From NCBI RefSeq assembly GCF_031348265.1, contig NZ_CP133771.1, positions 6,510,001 through 6,574,000 on the forward strand: a stretch of DNA of 64,000 nucleotides, read 5' to 3'. A program made the translations under genes and the position numbers. The stretch's first letter is position 1. Each line of letters starts with the position of its first letter. The stretch is from Streptomyces collinus (lineage in GTDB: Bacteria > Actinomycetota > Actinomycetes > Streptomycetales > Streptomycetaceae). Positions 45,164-53,928 of the stretch are shown piece by piece. Below the pieces are notes generated by a model. The model made no database searches, had not been told where the DNA came from, and saw nothing but the letters and a program-made list of their open reading frames with translations.

Positions 45164-45451
45164 GTCGATGCCGCGGCGCCCGGTAGGGCGCTGGGGGTGA
45201 CTTCAGGAGCCGCTGCGGCGGCGCCGCACAGCGGGCTGTTCATCATGCCCGGAGGGCGGGAGACCGTGCTCGTGCGCGCGTGAGGTCCGGCGGGCGGGGG
45301 AGCGCTTCCGTTGCTGCCGCAGACCGCCGTGCGGGCGGTTCGGCCAGGGCAGGGGTCGGTGCTGGTTCCGGCTGGCCGCCCAGCCGTCGTCGTGTGCCGT
45401 GCGAGGGGGCGCGGCCGACCGGCCGACAGGCCGGAACGGTCCGCCCGGGGC

Positions 45452-46063
45452 TCAGCGTGCCGCCGCTGCGCGGCGCAGTACCTCGGAGGCGCCGCCGGTG
45501 CGCGGTATGGGTGGCGGTGCCTCCGACGTGGCGAACGGCTCCGGTGCCGAGGCCGAGTGGGGGCGGCGTCCGCCGCGGCCCTCGCCCAGGACCTGCCAGC
45601 CGTCACGGGTCAGCGTGATGTACGCCCCGCAGCGCAGCCCGTGCAGGGTGCACGCGTCGCGCAGCCCCCACATCCACGCGCCGTCCTCCTCCGTCCAACG
45701 CGCGTCGCCCTCACGGCAGTAGAGCAGCACCGCGGTGCGCACCGGCGTGCGGCGGCGCAGGTCGTGCGGAATGACCCGGCGCAACTGCGCGAGGAGCGCG
45801 TTGCGGAACATCCAGCCGTCGGCCGGGGCCGGACGGCGCACGAACGAGGCGCTCGCCCGCAGCCGCTCGTCCGGGTCGAGCACGGCGACGACAGCGGTCG
45901 CGGGCTGCGGGTGGTGACGGGCGTGCAGTCCGCTGACGATCTCACGAGGGTTGCGCAGGAGTGGGATCCCGGCGGCGGCCCATTCCGCGGGTTCGAGCAA
46001 GCGGTTGGCGGAAGCGGCGGACGTCGACGCCGCTGCCGAGGCCGGAGCGAATCCGAAGGTCAC
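45452..46063 (-). CDS. Conserved hypothetical protein
   Basis: 203 residues from the GTG at 46063, with GGGAGG 3 bases before it. The core reads LLRNPREIVSGLHARHHPQPATAVVAVLDPDERLRASASF, then RTAVLLYCREGDARWTEEDGAWMWGLRDACTLHGLRCGAYITLTRDGW. The layout resembles a JAB/RadC-like alpha-beta fold without the metal-binding HxH...D motif, but this is only an impression. The C-terminus is Arg/Pro/Ala-rich. It lies downstream of recQ on the same strand. Function unknown. Confidence 0.65.
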   Translation of the reverse strand: MTFGFAPASAAASTSAASANRLLEPAEWAAAGIPLLRNPREIVSGLHARHHPQPATAVVAVLDPDERLRASASFVRRPAPADGWMFRNALLAQLRRVIPHDLRRRTPVRTAVLLYCREGDARWTEEDGAWMWGLRDACTLHGLRCGAYITLTRDGWQVLGEGRGGRRPHSASAPEPFATSEAPPPIPRTGGASEVLRRAAAAR

Positions 46064-46375
46064 GGTCCTCCCTTCGGCTACGCGCCCACACTGCGGGCGG
46101 GGTCGGATTCCTGGGAGCGCGCACCGCAGCGAAGCCCTACCGGAGCGGCCGGCGAGCCGTGCGGGAGCAGACCTCAATTCTTCCTGTCGAACTTGAATGC
46201 GGCAACGAGCAATTGAGGCAGCCGACCGTTATCAGATGATGCGCGGCTAATATCCCCACCGTATGTGTCGATGGACCACCCATGGGGCGTTCGAGCACGA
46301 CACGTTCGTACGGCATGGGGGTGCGCGGCGTCCAGAGGCGTGCGCCGGGGCCGCTGCCCCGGCCCGGGGTCGCCG
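46064..46375 (-). other. Intergenic region downstream of recQ
   Basis: 312 bases between recQ and the hypothetical gene on the same strand. It has a relatively AT-rich patch at 46170-46270 likely to carry the promoter of the 46063 gene. I could not settle on a -35/-10 pair and see no hairpin. Confidence 0.4.
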
Positions 46376-48550
46376 TCAGCCCTGCACGGCCAGCACCAGC
46401 GGCAACACCCCCTGCGCGCCGGAGCGTCGGAGCATGCGTGCCGTGACTGCGAGGGTCCAGCCGGTCTCCGTGTAGTCGTCCACGAGGAGAACCGGGCCCC
46501 GGGCCTCGGCGAGGGCGGAGGCGAGGGCGGGCGGCACGGCCAAAGCCCCGTCCAGGGTCTTCAGCCGCTGGGCGCTGTTGCTCCGGGAGCCCGAGTGCGC
46601 GTCGCCGGTGTATTCGACGGCGCCCAGCAGCGGCAGACGGCCGATCTCGGCGATGCGCGCACCGAGGGAGCCGATCAGCTGCGGTCGCGTACGCGAGGCG
46701 ACGGTGACGACGCCGGCCGGGCGAGGCCCGGCGTCCGGGGCGCCAGGGGCCCAGCCGCCGGGGCCCCTGGCCCAGTCGGCCAGCACATCCACCACGGCCT
46801 TCGCCACGTCGTCGGGCACGGGCCCGTCGGGGGCCTGGGGCGCGAGCATGGGCCGCAGCCGGTTCCCCCACCCGATGTCCGACAGCCGTCCCAGCGCGCG
46901 TCCCGACGCGGCCTGTTCGCCGGCCGGGATGCGGCCCTTGAGGTCCACTCCGATCGTCGGCAGCCCGGTGGGCCACATGCGTCGGGGCTCCACTTCGACA
47001 CCTGCCCGGCCCAGGTCCGCGCGCGCGGCGTCGAGAGCCTCCCCGGACGTGTCGGCGGTGAAGCGCGGACCGGCGCAGTTGTCGCAGCGACCGCACGGTG
47101 TGGCGGCCTCGTCGTCCAGCTGGCGCTGCAGGAACTCCATACGGCAGTCGGCTGTCGACGCGTAGGCGCGCATGGCCTGCTGCTCGGCGTCGCGCTGACG
47201 CGCCACCCACGCGTACCGCTCGGCGTCGTACGTCCACTGCTGCCCGGTCGCGATCCAGCCGCCCTTGACGCGCTGGACCGCCCCGTCCACGTCGAGGACC
47301 TTGAGCATGGTCTCCAGGCGGGAGCGGCGCAGCTCCACCAGAGGCTCCAGGGCGGGCAGCGACAGGGGCATCTCCGCGTGCGCGAGGATGTCGAGCGTGC
47401 GGCGCACCAGGTCCTCCGACGGGAAGGCGAGCGACGCGAAGTACTTCCAGATCGCCTCGTCCTCCTTGCCCGGGAGCAGGAGCACCTCGGCATGCTTCAC
47501 GCCTCGTCCCGCGCGGCCCACCTGCTGGTAGTAGGCGATGGGGGAGGAGGGCGAACCCAGGTGCACCACGAAGCCCAGGTCGGGCTTGTCGAAGCCCATG
47601 CCGAGCGCTGAGGTGGCGACCAGCGCCTTCACCTTGTTGCCGAGCAGATCCTCCTCGGCCTGCTGGCGGTCGGCGTTCTCCGTCTTGCCCGTGTACGACG
47701 CGACCGTGTGCCCCCGCTGTCGCAGGAAGGCGGTGACCTCCTCGGCGGCGGCCACGGTGAGGGTGTAGATGATTCCGGACCCCGGCAGTTCGTCGAGGTG
47801 CTCGGCCAGCCAGGCCATACGGTGCGCGGCATCCGGCAGCCGCAGGACACTCAGGCTCAGGCTGTCCCGGTCCAGCGGGCCCCGGAGGACGAGGGCGTCC
47901 GAGCTGCCGCCGGTGCCGAGCTGTTCCGCGACGTCGGCCGTCACGCGCGCGTTGGCGGTGGCGGTGGTCGCGAGCACCGGAACACCGGGTGGGAGGTCGG
48001 CGAGCATGGTGCGCAGCCGGCGGTAGTCCGGCCGGAAGTCGTGGCCCCAGTCGGAGATGCAGTGCGCCTCGTCCACCACCAGGAGCCCGGTGGCGGCCGC
48101 GAGGCGGGGCAGCACTTGGTCCCGGAAGTCCGGGTTGTTGAGCCGTTCGGGACTCACCAGCAGGACGTCCACCTCGCCTGCGGCGATCTCGTCCTGCACG
48201 GCTTCCCACTCCTCGGTGTTGGAGGAGTTGATCGTCCGGGCGTGAATGCCGGCCCGAGCCGCCGCCTCGACCTGGTTCCGCATGAGCGCGAGCAACGGCG
48301 ACACGATCACGGTCGGGCCGCTGCCCCGGGCCCGCAGCAGCGAGGTCGCCACGAAATAGACCGCGGACTTGCCCCAACCCGTGCGCTGGACGACCAGGGC
48401 ACGGCGTCTGTCGGCGACCAGCGCCTCGATCGCACGCCACTGGTCCTCGCGCAGTCGGGCCTCCCCCGAGACGTCCCCGACGAGACGGGCCAGGACCGTG
48501 TCGGCCGCCGCCCGGAGTTCCGCGTTGCTCGTGTGCTCCATGCGTTCCAT
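46376..48550 (-). CDS. recQ: RecQ-family DNA helicase with C-terminal phosphoribosyltransferase-like domain
   Basis: About 724 residues from the ATG at 48550 (MERMEHTS; an ATG nine bases further is also possible). Helicase motifs: Walker A QRTGWGKSAVYF, DEAH VVDEAHCISDWGHDFRPDY, motif VI QQVGRAGRG. The zinc site of RecQ appears as CRMEFLQ...TPCGRCDNC. The C-terminal ~150 residues are not HRDC; they end with VLLVDDYTETGWTLAVTA, which has the form of a PRPP-binding phosphoribosyltransferase motif. The start is uncertain because no ribosome site precedes it. Confidence 0.88.
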   Translation of the reverse strand: MERMEHTSNAELRAAADTVLARLVGDVSGEARLREDQWRAIEALVADRRRALVVQRTGWGKSAVYFVATSLLRARGSGPTVIVSPLLALMRNQVEAAARAGIHARTINSSNTEEWEAVQDEIAAGEVDVLLVSPERLNNPDFRDQVLPRLAAATGLLVVDEAHCISDWGHDFRPDYRRLRTMLADLPPGVPVLATTATANARVTADVAEQLGTGGSSDALVLRGPLDRDSLSLSVLRLPDAAHRMAWLAEHLDELPGSGIIYTLTVAAAEEVTAFLRQRGHTVASYTGKTENADRQQAEEDLLGNKVKALVATSALGMGFDKPDLGFVVHLGSPSSPIAYYQQVGRAGRGVKHAEVLLLPGKEDEAIWKYFASLAFPSEDLVRRTLDILAHAEMPLSLPALEPLVELRRSRLETMLKVLDVDGAVQRVKGGWIATGQQWTYDAERYAWVARQRDAEQQAMRAYASTADCRMEFLQRQLDDEAATPCGRCDNCAGPRFTADTSGEALDAARADLGRAGVEVEPRRMWPTGLPTIGVDLKGRIPAGEQAASGRALGRLSDIGWGNRLRPMLAPQAPDGPVPDDVAKAVVDVLADWARGPGGWAPGAPDAGPRPAGVVTVASRTRPQLIGSLGARIAEIGRLPLLGAVEYTGDAHSGSRSNSAQRLKTLDGALAVPPALASALAEARGPVLLVDDYTETGWTLAVTARMLRRSGAQGVLPLVLAVQG

Positions 48551-48682
48551 ACAACAGGACTGCACTGACATCCGGGGCGGCGCACCGAGAGCTGTGGACG
48601 CGGCCGCCTGGGCTGGCATGTTCCTGATCGAACTTATCCACAGGGTCAAGCGGAGGTTTGCGTTCCGCGAGATCGTCTTCGC

Positions 48683-50365
48683 ATGACGAACCACAGCGAA
48701 ACGACCGGATCCCCCGAGAACGGCGACATCACCGGGCCCGAAGCACGAAGCGGGCGGAAGAACGGTGAACAGGAGAAGAAGGCGAGCGACGCGTCCCGGC
48801 TGCACACCGCCGGCCCCGCCTACGACAGTCACGGCGGCGAGCACCAGGTCACCTTGCGTACTCCGGCCGAGCTGGCCGACGCGCTGCCGTACCTGCTCGG
48901 GTACCGCCCCGAGGACAGCATCGTCCTGGTCGCTCTGCACGACAGCGACGGACGCGGGCGGTTCGGAGGCCGGGCCCGTCTCGGCATCCCCGCGAACGCT
49001 GACGACTGGCCGTCCGCGGCCCGGCAACTCTCCTACGGCCTTGTGACGGGCAGCGAGCGCCGAGGTGCACGACCCGAGTCGATGGTCGCCTTCCTGTGCC
49101 AGGAACCGGGGAAGGGCCAGACGGGTCGGCAGGTGATGGAGCGGCTGAGGCCACTGGCCCAGAGGCTGCGCGTCGAGTGCGGTTCCCTCGACGTGGTGGT
49201 GGTCGAGGCGTTGTGCATCTCGGAGGGCCGGTACTGGTCGTACTGCTGTGACAACGCGACATGCTGCTCCCCCGAGGGAGCCGCCATGGGCCTGCCCGGC
49301 ACCTCCGTGCTGGCCGCGGCGGCCACCTACGCCGGTATCCAGGTGCGCGGGTCACTGCGGGAACTCCGGGCCCGGCTGCTGCCCTGGGAGAACGCCGCGG
49401 CCTTTGAGCAGGAGGCAGCCCTGGACATCGCCAGCATGGCGCTGGTGCCGAAAATCCTCGACGAAGCGGGCCGTGCCGTCGTGGCCGACGAGACGCTGCA
49501 CCTGGCTGGGAAGATCCTGGACCGTTTCGCCGAGGCACCGCCCGTGACCGGCATGCTCCTTGAGGATCTCCGCGACGACGAACTGCTCGGGCACGACGAA
49601 GCCGCCCGGCTGATCCTCGGCCTCCAGGACCGAGCAACCCGTGACCGCGCGGCGGAGTGGATGGAGGGCGACGAGGCCGGACGTGCCCTTCGTCTCTGGC
49701 GGACCCTGGCTCGGCGCTGCGTCGGACCCTACGGAGAGCATGCCGCTGCGCCGCTCACCCTCGCCGGTTGGGTCGCCTGGTCCACCGGCGACGAACTGGA
49801 GGCCCGCGAAGCCCTCGCCATGGCCCTGGGCGCCGATCCCGACTACCTCTTCGCCCGGCTTCTGCACCAGGCCTGCAACGAGGGCCTCGACCCGGAGGCG
49901 ATCCGCAACTGCCTGCGCGCGGAGCGGAAAGGACGCGGGTCCGCGGTGGCCGATCTCTTGGAAACACGCGCGGACGGTGACGAGTCCGACGAACGCGAGA
50001 CGACCGTGGCGCGCGAAGTCGAGCCACACCACAAGCCCTCACCGGCAGCGATGCCCAAACGCCGTCGCCGCCGCTCTCTCCCCGCCGGTAGCAGCGACTC
50101 AGCCTCCGGCCGCACCGGCGCGGGTGACCGTGACACGGGCGCCCGGGCTCTCCGGCGGCGTCCGTCCTCGGGCACCACGCACCCTGCCGGTGGCACCGAA
50201 ACCGGTCCGCGCCCCGGCCGTGCGATGAGGGCGAGCACCGCGCGATCGGCAAGCGTGCGACCGGGCGGCACACCTGCGCGTACATCGACGAAGGCAGCCC
50301 TGCCCGGCCGGGACATGGTCCAGGAAGGTCTACAGCCCGGCCACGGCGAGGACGCGGAGGAGTGA
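48683..50365 (+). CDS. DUF4192 domain protein
   Basis: 560 residues. The conserved part (residues ~55-390) begins VTLRTPAELADALPYLLGYRPEDSIVLVAL and contains VVVVEALCISEGRYWSYCCDNATCCSPEG, the mark of the actinobacterial DUF4192 family. The first ~50 residues are polar and the last ~150 are Arg/Pro/Gly-rich, both probably disordered. It is transcribed divergently from recQ across 130 bases. No function is known. Confidence 0.82.
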   Translation: MTNHSETTGSPENGDITGPEARSGRKNGEQEKKASDASRLHTAGPAYDSHGGEHQVTLRTPAELADALPYLLGYRPEDSIVLVALHDSDGRGRFGGRARLGIPANADDWPSAARQLSYGLVTGSERRGARPESMVAFLCQEPGKGQTGRQVMERLRPLAQRLRVECGSLDVVVVEALCISEGRYWSYCCDNATCCSPEGAAMGLPGTSVLAAAATYAGIQVRGSLRELRARLLPWENAAAFEQEAALDIASMALVPKILDEAGRAVVADETLHLAGKILDRFAEAPPVTGMLLEDLRDDELLGHDEAARLILGLQDRATRDRAAEWMEGDEAGRALRLWRTLARRCVGPYGEHAAAPLTLAGWVAWSTGDELEAREALAMALGADPDYLFARLLHQACNEGLDPEAIRNCLRAERKGRGSAVADLLETRADGDESDERETTVAREVEPHHKPSPAAMPKRRRRRSLPAGSSDSASGRTGAGDRDTGARALRRRPSSGTTHPAGGTETGPRPGRAMRASTARSASVRPGGTPARTSTKAALPGRDMVQEGLQPGHGEDAEE

Positions 50366-50557
50366 GCCCTCGCCCGGAGGCTTCGAGGTTCATGGAGCCG
50401 GGCCCAAGGCGTGACTCGGAGGACGGTCCCACCGTTCACCTGAGTGGCGGAACGGCCCGACGGGCCATGACGCCGCACTACCCCTGCCCCGTCGGATCCC
50501 TCAGGCACCGGCGCCGAACCCGATCGAGGCGCACCGAGCGCAGAGGAAGCCCCCCCC

Positions 50558-52909
50558 ATGCCACAGCCGACTCCGCCCTCCGCCGCCGACGACCGCCGCC
50601 CCCAGGGCGGCCCGCCCCCACCTCTCGGACCGGGTCTCGGCCCGCCAGGGGCCGGAGCGCCGCGGGCGGGGGACCAGATCGTCCCTCCGCGGCCCGCGGC
50701 ACGTCTCGACGGATACGGGCCGCGGTTCCCCGGCAGCACGGCATACCCCTCGGCACCCACCGGACCCGACCCGCGCCCGCCCTCGTCGCCCGGCCCCGGC
50801 CGATCGTCTCCCCGGTGGGCGGGCCAGAACCGGCGCCCTGGTGCGGGAGCAGGACATGGCTCAGTCGCACCGCCCTTTACTCAAGGACGGACTCCCTCGC
50901 CCTGGGGGCACTCGTCTGCGCGCCCGCCCCGGGGAGCCACGATCCCTGGACTGCGCTGGTCCGCCGACCTGCCCCCCGTCCACACCGCGATGATCTGTGT
51001 CGCCCTTCCCGGCCTCGCCATCTCGACCGAAGGAGGGCAGCTGACCGGTAGCGGGCTGGAGGGGTTCTACCGGGCCGGCCGACGCGTGCTCTCCCGGTGC
51101 GAGATCCGCGTCGCCGGCAGAGAACCCCTCGCGGTACAGGCCCGGATGGCTGCGGCCGACCGCGCCAGATTCGTGGGAACGCTCCGCACGTCACCCCAGG
51201 CAGGTCCGGACCCGGACGTGATCGTGGAACGCAACCGCTTCGCCGACGGCACGGAGCGGATCACCCTGCACAGTGCGGCGTCCCGCCCCCTGCGACTGCC
51301 GGTCGAGATCGTCCTGGGCACGGACCTCGCCGATCTCGGGGCCATCGCCTCCGGGAGTGCAGGGCCCGAACTCCCCGCCAGTGTCCACGGCTCCGGCCTG
51401 CGCTGGTCCTGCCCCGCCGGCAACGCGTCCGTCACGGCCGAACCGCCTCCAGCGGACGCCCTTGCCTCGACCGGGCTGCTGCGGTGGGAGCTCGACCTGC
51501 CCCCCGGCGGCAGCAGAACCGTCGAACTGCGGGTGCGGCCGGACGGGGCAGGGCCCCTCCGAGCCGTGGGACGAGCTGCGACCAGCCCGCTGGCCGCAGC
51601 GCAAGCGGAGGGCGACGACCTGAGAGTCCCCGCCCTCCTTCGGACGAGCATCGAGGACCTCCAAGCACTCCTCCTGCGTGACTCGGCGAACCCCGCCGAC
51701 ACCCACCTCGCGGCCGGGGCGCCCTGGCGTTGCGGTCTGGCCCCCGCCGAGGCGCTCGCCGCCGCCCGGATGGCACTGCCGCTCGGCACAGGGCTCGCCG
51801 CGGGAACGCTGAGGATCCTCGCCCGGACCCAACTCCCCGCCCACGGAGCACAGTCCGGAATGATCCCAGGCCCCCGACGGGACGCCGGGCCGCACCTTCC
51901 GCCGCAGTGCACGGGAACGGAGGCCACCCTGCTCTTCCCCGCCCTGCTCGCCGAGGCCCGCCGCTGGGGTCTCCCCGACCAGGAGACGGAAGAGCTGCTG
52001 CCCGCCGCCGAGCGCTGCCTGGCCTGGCTGCGGGCCACCGCGGGCGACGGCCCGTACCTGCGCGATGCGAACGAGGGCGGGTCCATCCGCTGCGAGACAC
52101 AAGCCCACGCCCACCGTGCCGCGCTGCTCGGCGCCGACCTCCTCGACGCCTTCGGCCGGGAGGGGGGAGCGGCGCTCCGGCAGTGGGCGCAAACCCTGCG
52201 GACCGCGTTCCGAGAGGACTTCTGGGTCCAGGATCGCGGGGGCGGCCGGCCCGCGGCAGCCCGCAGACCGGACGGGTGCATGGTGCCCCATCTGGGCGCG
52301 GCCGCCGTGCACCTCCTCGACACGGGTCTGCTGGGCGGGGGCGATCCGGCACCAGGTCTGCTCGACAAGGCCCGGACCGAGCACCTCGCCCGGCTGCTCG
52401 GCAGCCCGGTCATGGACTCGGGGTGGGGCTTGCGCGGACTGGGCGCGAAGGAACCGGGATTCAATCCGTTCGGCCACCGCGCCGGAGCCGTACGGATCCA
52501 GGAGACGGCACTCGCCGTAGCGGGACTGGTCGCCGCAGGCTACGAGAAGGAAGCGAGCTCGCTGCTGCGCGGCGTGCTCGTGGCTGCCGAGACCTTCTCC
52601 TACCGGCTGCCCGAGATGTACGCGGGGGAGCAGCGCACGGACGGGGGCGCTCCGCTCCCGCACCCGGCAGCCTGCCGCCCCTCTGCCACAGCGGCGGCTG
52701 CCGGAGTCCTGCTGCTGACCACGCTCGTCGGCATCCGCCCCGACGCCCCGGCCGGGACGGTCACCCTGCGTCCCGTGCGCAGTGCGCCCCTCGGGGAGAT
52801 CGGCTTCACGGGACTGCGCGTGGCGGGCGCCCCGTTCTCCGTACGGGTCAGCCGACTGGGACTCGCGATGGTCGAGGAGGCGGCCGACGAGCTGCAACTG
52901 GGGGTGTGA
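50558..52909 (+). CDS. Glycogen debranching N-terminal domain protein
   Basis: 783 residues. The first ~125 are Pro/Gly-rich and unlike the family. The body begins with the beta-sandwich domain of bacterial glycogen-debranching-like enzymes (VHTAMICVALPGLAIS...GLEGFYRAGRRVLSRCEIRVAG) and continues into a six-hairpin alpha-alpha barrel (EATLLFPALLAEARRWGLPDQETEELLPAAERCLAWL..., LPEMYAGEQRTDGG). A glycoside hydrolase acting on alpha-glucans is likely, but catalytic acids cannot be fixed by eye. There is no signal peptide. Confidence 0.82.
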   Translation: MPQPTPPSAADDRRPQGGPPPPLGPGLGPPGAGAPRAGDQIVPPRPAARLDGYGPRFPGSTAYPSAPTGPDPRPPSSPGPGRSSPRWAGQNRRPGAGAGHGSVAPPFTQGRTPSPWGHSSARPPRGATIPGLRWSADLPPVHTAMICVALPGLAISTEGGQLTGSGLEGFYRAGRRVLSRCEIRVAGREPLAVQARMAAADRARFVGTLRTSPQAGPDPDVIVERNRFADGTERITLHSAASRPLRLPVEIVLGTDLADLGAIASGSAGPELPASVHGSGLRWSCPAGNASVTAEPPPADALASTGLLRWELDLPPGGSRTVELRVRPDGAGPLRAVGRAATSPLAAAQAEGDDLRVPALLRTSIEDLQALLLRDSANPADTHLAAGAPWRCGLAPAEALAAARMALPLGTGLAAGTLRILARTQLPAHGAQSGMIPGPRRDAGPHLPPQCTGTEATLLFPALLAEARRWGLPDQETEELLPAAERCLAWLRATAGDGPYLRDANEGGSIRCETQAHAHRAALLGADLLDAFGREGGAALRQWAQTLRTAFREDFWVQDRGGGRPAAARRPDGCMVPHLGAAAVHLLDTGLLGGGDPAPGLLDKARTEHLARLLGSPVMDSGWGLRGLGAKEPGFNPFGHRAGAVRIQETALAVAGLVAAGYEKEASSLLRGVLVAAETFSYRLPEMYAGEQRTDGGAPLPHPAACRPSATAAAAGVLLLTTLVGIRPDAPAGTVTLRPVRSAPLGEIGFTGLRVAGAPFSVRVSRLGLAMVEEAADELQLGV

Positions 52910-53010
52910 CGTGCGACGACGTGTCATTTCTGGACGGGAGGGCAGGCGGTGCCGTCCCTGCCGGACCGAAGTGGATCAGTAAGCGACGGGACTGGCGAAG
53001 GGAGTGTTTA

Positions 53011-53025
53011 TCGTCAGGCAGACGA
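53011..53025. promoter_or_regulatory. Candidate operator in the NrtR-like gene promoter
   Basis: TCGTC-AGGCA-GACGA, a 5-bp inverted repeat with a 5-base spacer, lies immediately before the -10 box, within the expected -35/-10 spacer. The position suits autorepression by the DNA-binding NUDIX protein encoded next to it. Confidence 0.4.
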
Positions 53026-53026
53026 C

Positions 53027-53032
53027 TATGAT
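53027..53032 (+). promoter_or_regulatory. -10 box of the NUDIX/NrtR gene (leaderless type)
   Basis: TATGAT ends 6 bases before the ATG at 53039; there is no Shine-Dalgarno sequence. The -35 is weak (GTGTTT at 53004-53009). Confidence 0.5.
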
Positions 53033-53038
53033 CGCCGC

Positions 53039-53797
53039 ATGCCCTACGACCCGTCAGCGTTTCCTCCCTTCGCCGTCACTGTGGACCTGGTCGTGCTGAC
53101 CGTGCGCCGCCATGCCCTGTGTGCGCTGGCGGTACGCAGGGGCGAACCGCCGTTCCAGGGGCGTTGGGCGCTGCCCGGCGGTTTCGTACGGGCCGATGAG
53201 GACCTGGCGCAGGCAGCGGAACGCGAGCTGGCCGAGGAGACCGGACTGCGCGTCCACGACCCGTCCGTCCCGGCACAGGACAACGGCGCACATCTGGAGC
53301 AGCTCGCCACCTACGGAGATCCCAAGCGGGACCCCCGGATGCGGGTCGTCAGCGTCGCGCACCTCGCTCTCGCCCCCGACCTGCCCGCGCCCAGAGCGGG
53401 CGGGGACGCCAGCAACGCGCGGTGGGCCCCGGTCGAGGAACTGTTGCAGCAGGGCGGCTATGGGCGTGACACCGAGCCGGCCGCGCCGCTCGCCTTCGAT
53501 CACGCTCTGATCCTCGCGGACGGAGTGGAGCGAGCCCGCTCCAAGATCGAGTACTCCTCGCTGGCCACCGCCTTCTGCCCGCCCGAGTTCACCGTCGGGG
53601 AACTGCGCCGTGTCTACGAGGCGGTGTGGGGAGTGGCGCTCGACCCGCGCAACTTCCACCGCAAGGTCACGGGCACACCCGGATTCCTCGTTCCCACCGG
53701 TGGGACGACCACCCGCCAGGGCGGACGCCCGGCCCAGCTCTTCCGTGCCGGGGGCGCGACGCTGCTCAACCCCCCGATGCTGCGCCCCGAGGTGTGA
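53039..53797 (+). CDS. NUDIX protein with C-terminal winged helix (NrtR-like)
   Basis: 252 residues from the ATG at 53039. The NUDIX box is intact: GGFVRADEDLAQAAERELAEETGL fits GX5EX7REUXEEXGU. The C-terminal ~75 residues (TAFCPPEFTVGELRRVYEAVWGVALDPRNFHRKVTG...GGRPAQLFRAG) form the winged helix typical of NrtR, a repressor of NAD metabolism that senses ADP-ribose. Classical NrtR has lost the catalytic box, whereas this one keeps it, so hydrolase, regulator or both are possible. An inverted repeat in its promoter suggests autoregulation. Confidence 0.85.
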   Translation: MPYDPSAFPPFAVTVDLVVLTVRRHALCALAVRRGEPPFQGRWALPGGFVRADEDLAQAAERELAEETGLRVHDPSVPAQDNGAHLEQLATYGDPKRDPRMRVVSVAHLALAPDLPAPRAGGDASNARWAPVEELLQQGGYGRDTEPAAPLAFDHALILADGVERARSKIEYSSLATAFCPPEFTVGELRRVYEAVWGVALDPRNFHRKVTGTPGFLVPTGGTTTRQGGRPAQLFRAGGATLLNPPMLRPEV

Positions 53798-53915
53798 GCT
53801 GCGGGCCGGGCGCGTGCGACGCCCGGCCCGGAACTCGGCCCGCCCGCAGCCCGGTCACGGTGAGGGTCATGCCTGAGGCAGGCTAACGGTGCCCGAAAAA
53901 CCGGACATAGCGCGC

Positions 53916-53921
53916 TATCTT
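53916..53921 (+). promoter_or_regulatory. -10 box of the ABC transporter gene (leaderless type)
   Basis: TATCTT ends 7 bases before the GTG at 53929; no ribosome site is present. It overlaps the alternative TTG at 53920, arguing against that start. Confidence 0.4.
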
Positions 53922-53928
53922 GCTACAG

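Noticed and set aside
45164..45451. Readthrough frame after the 45163 stop
   Set aside because: It can be translated as Ala-rich sequence, but lacks a start and any motif; composition alone explains it.
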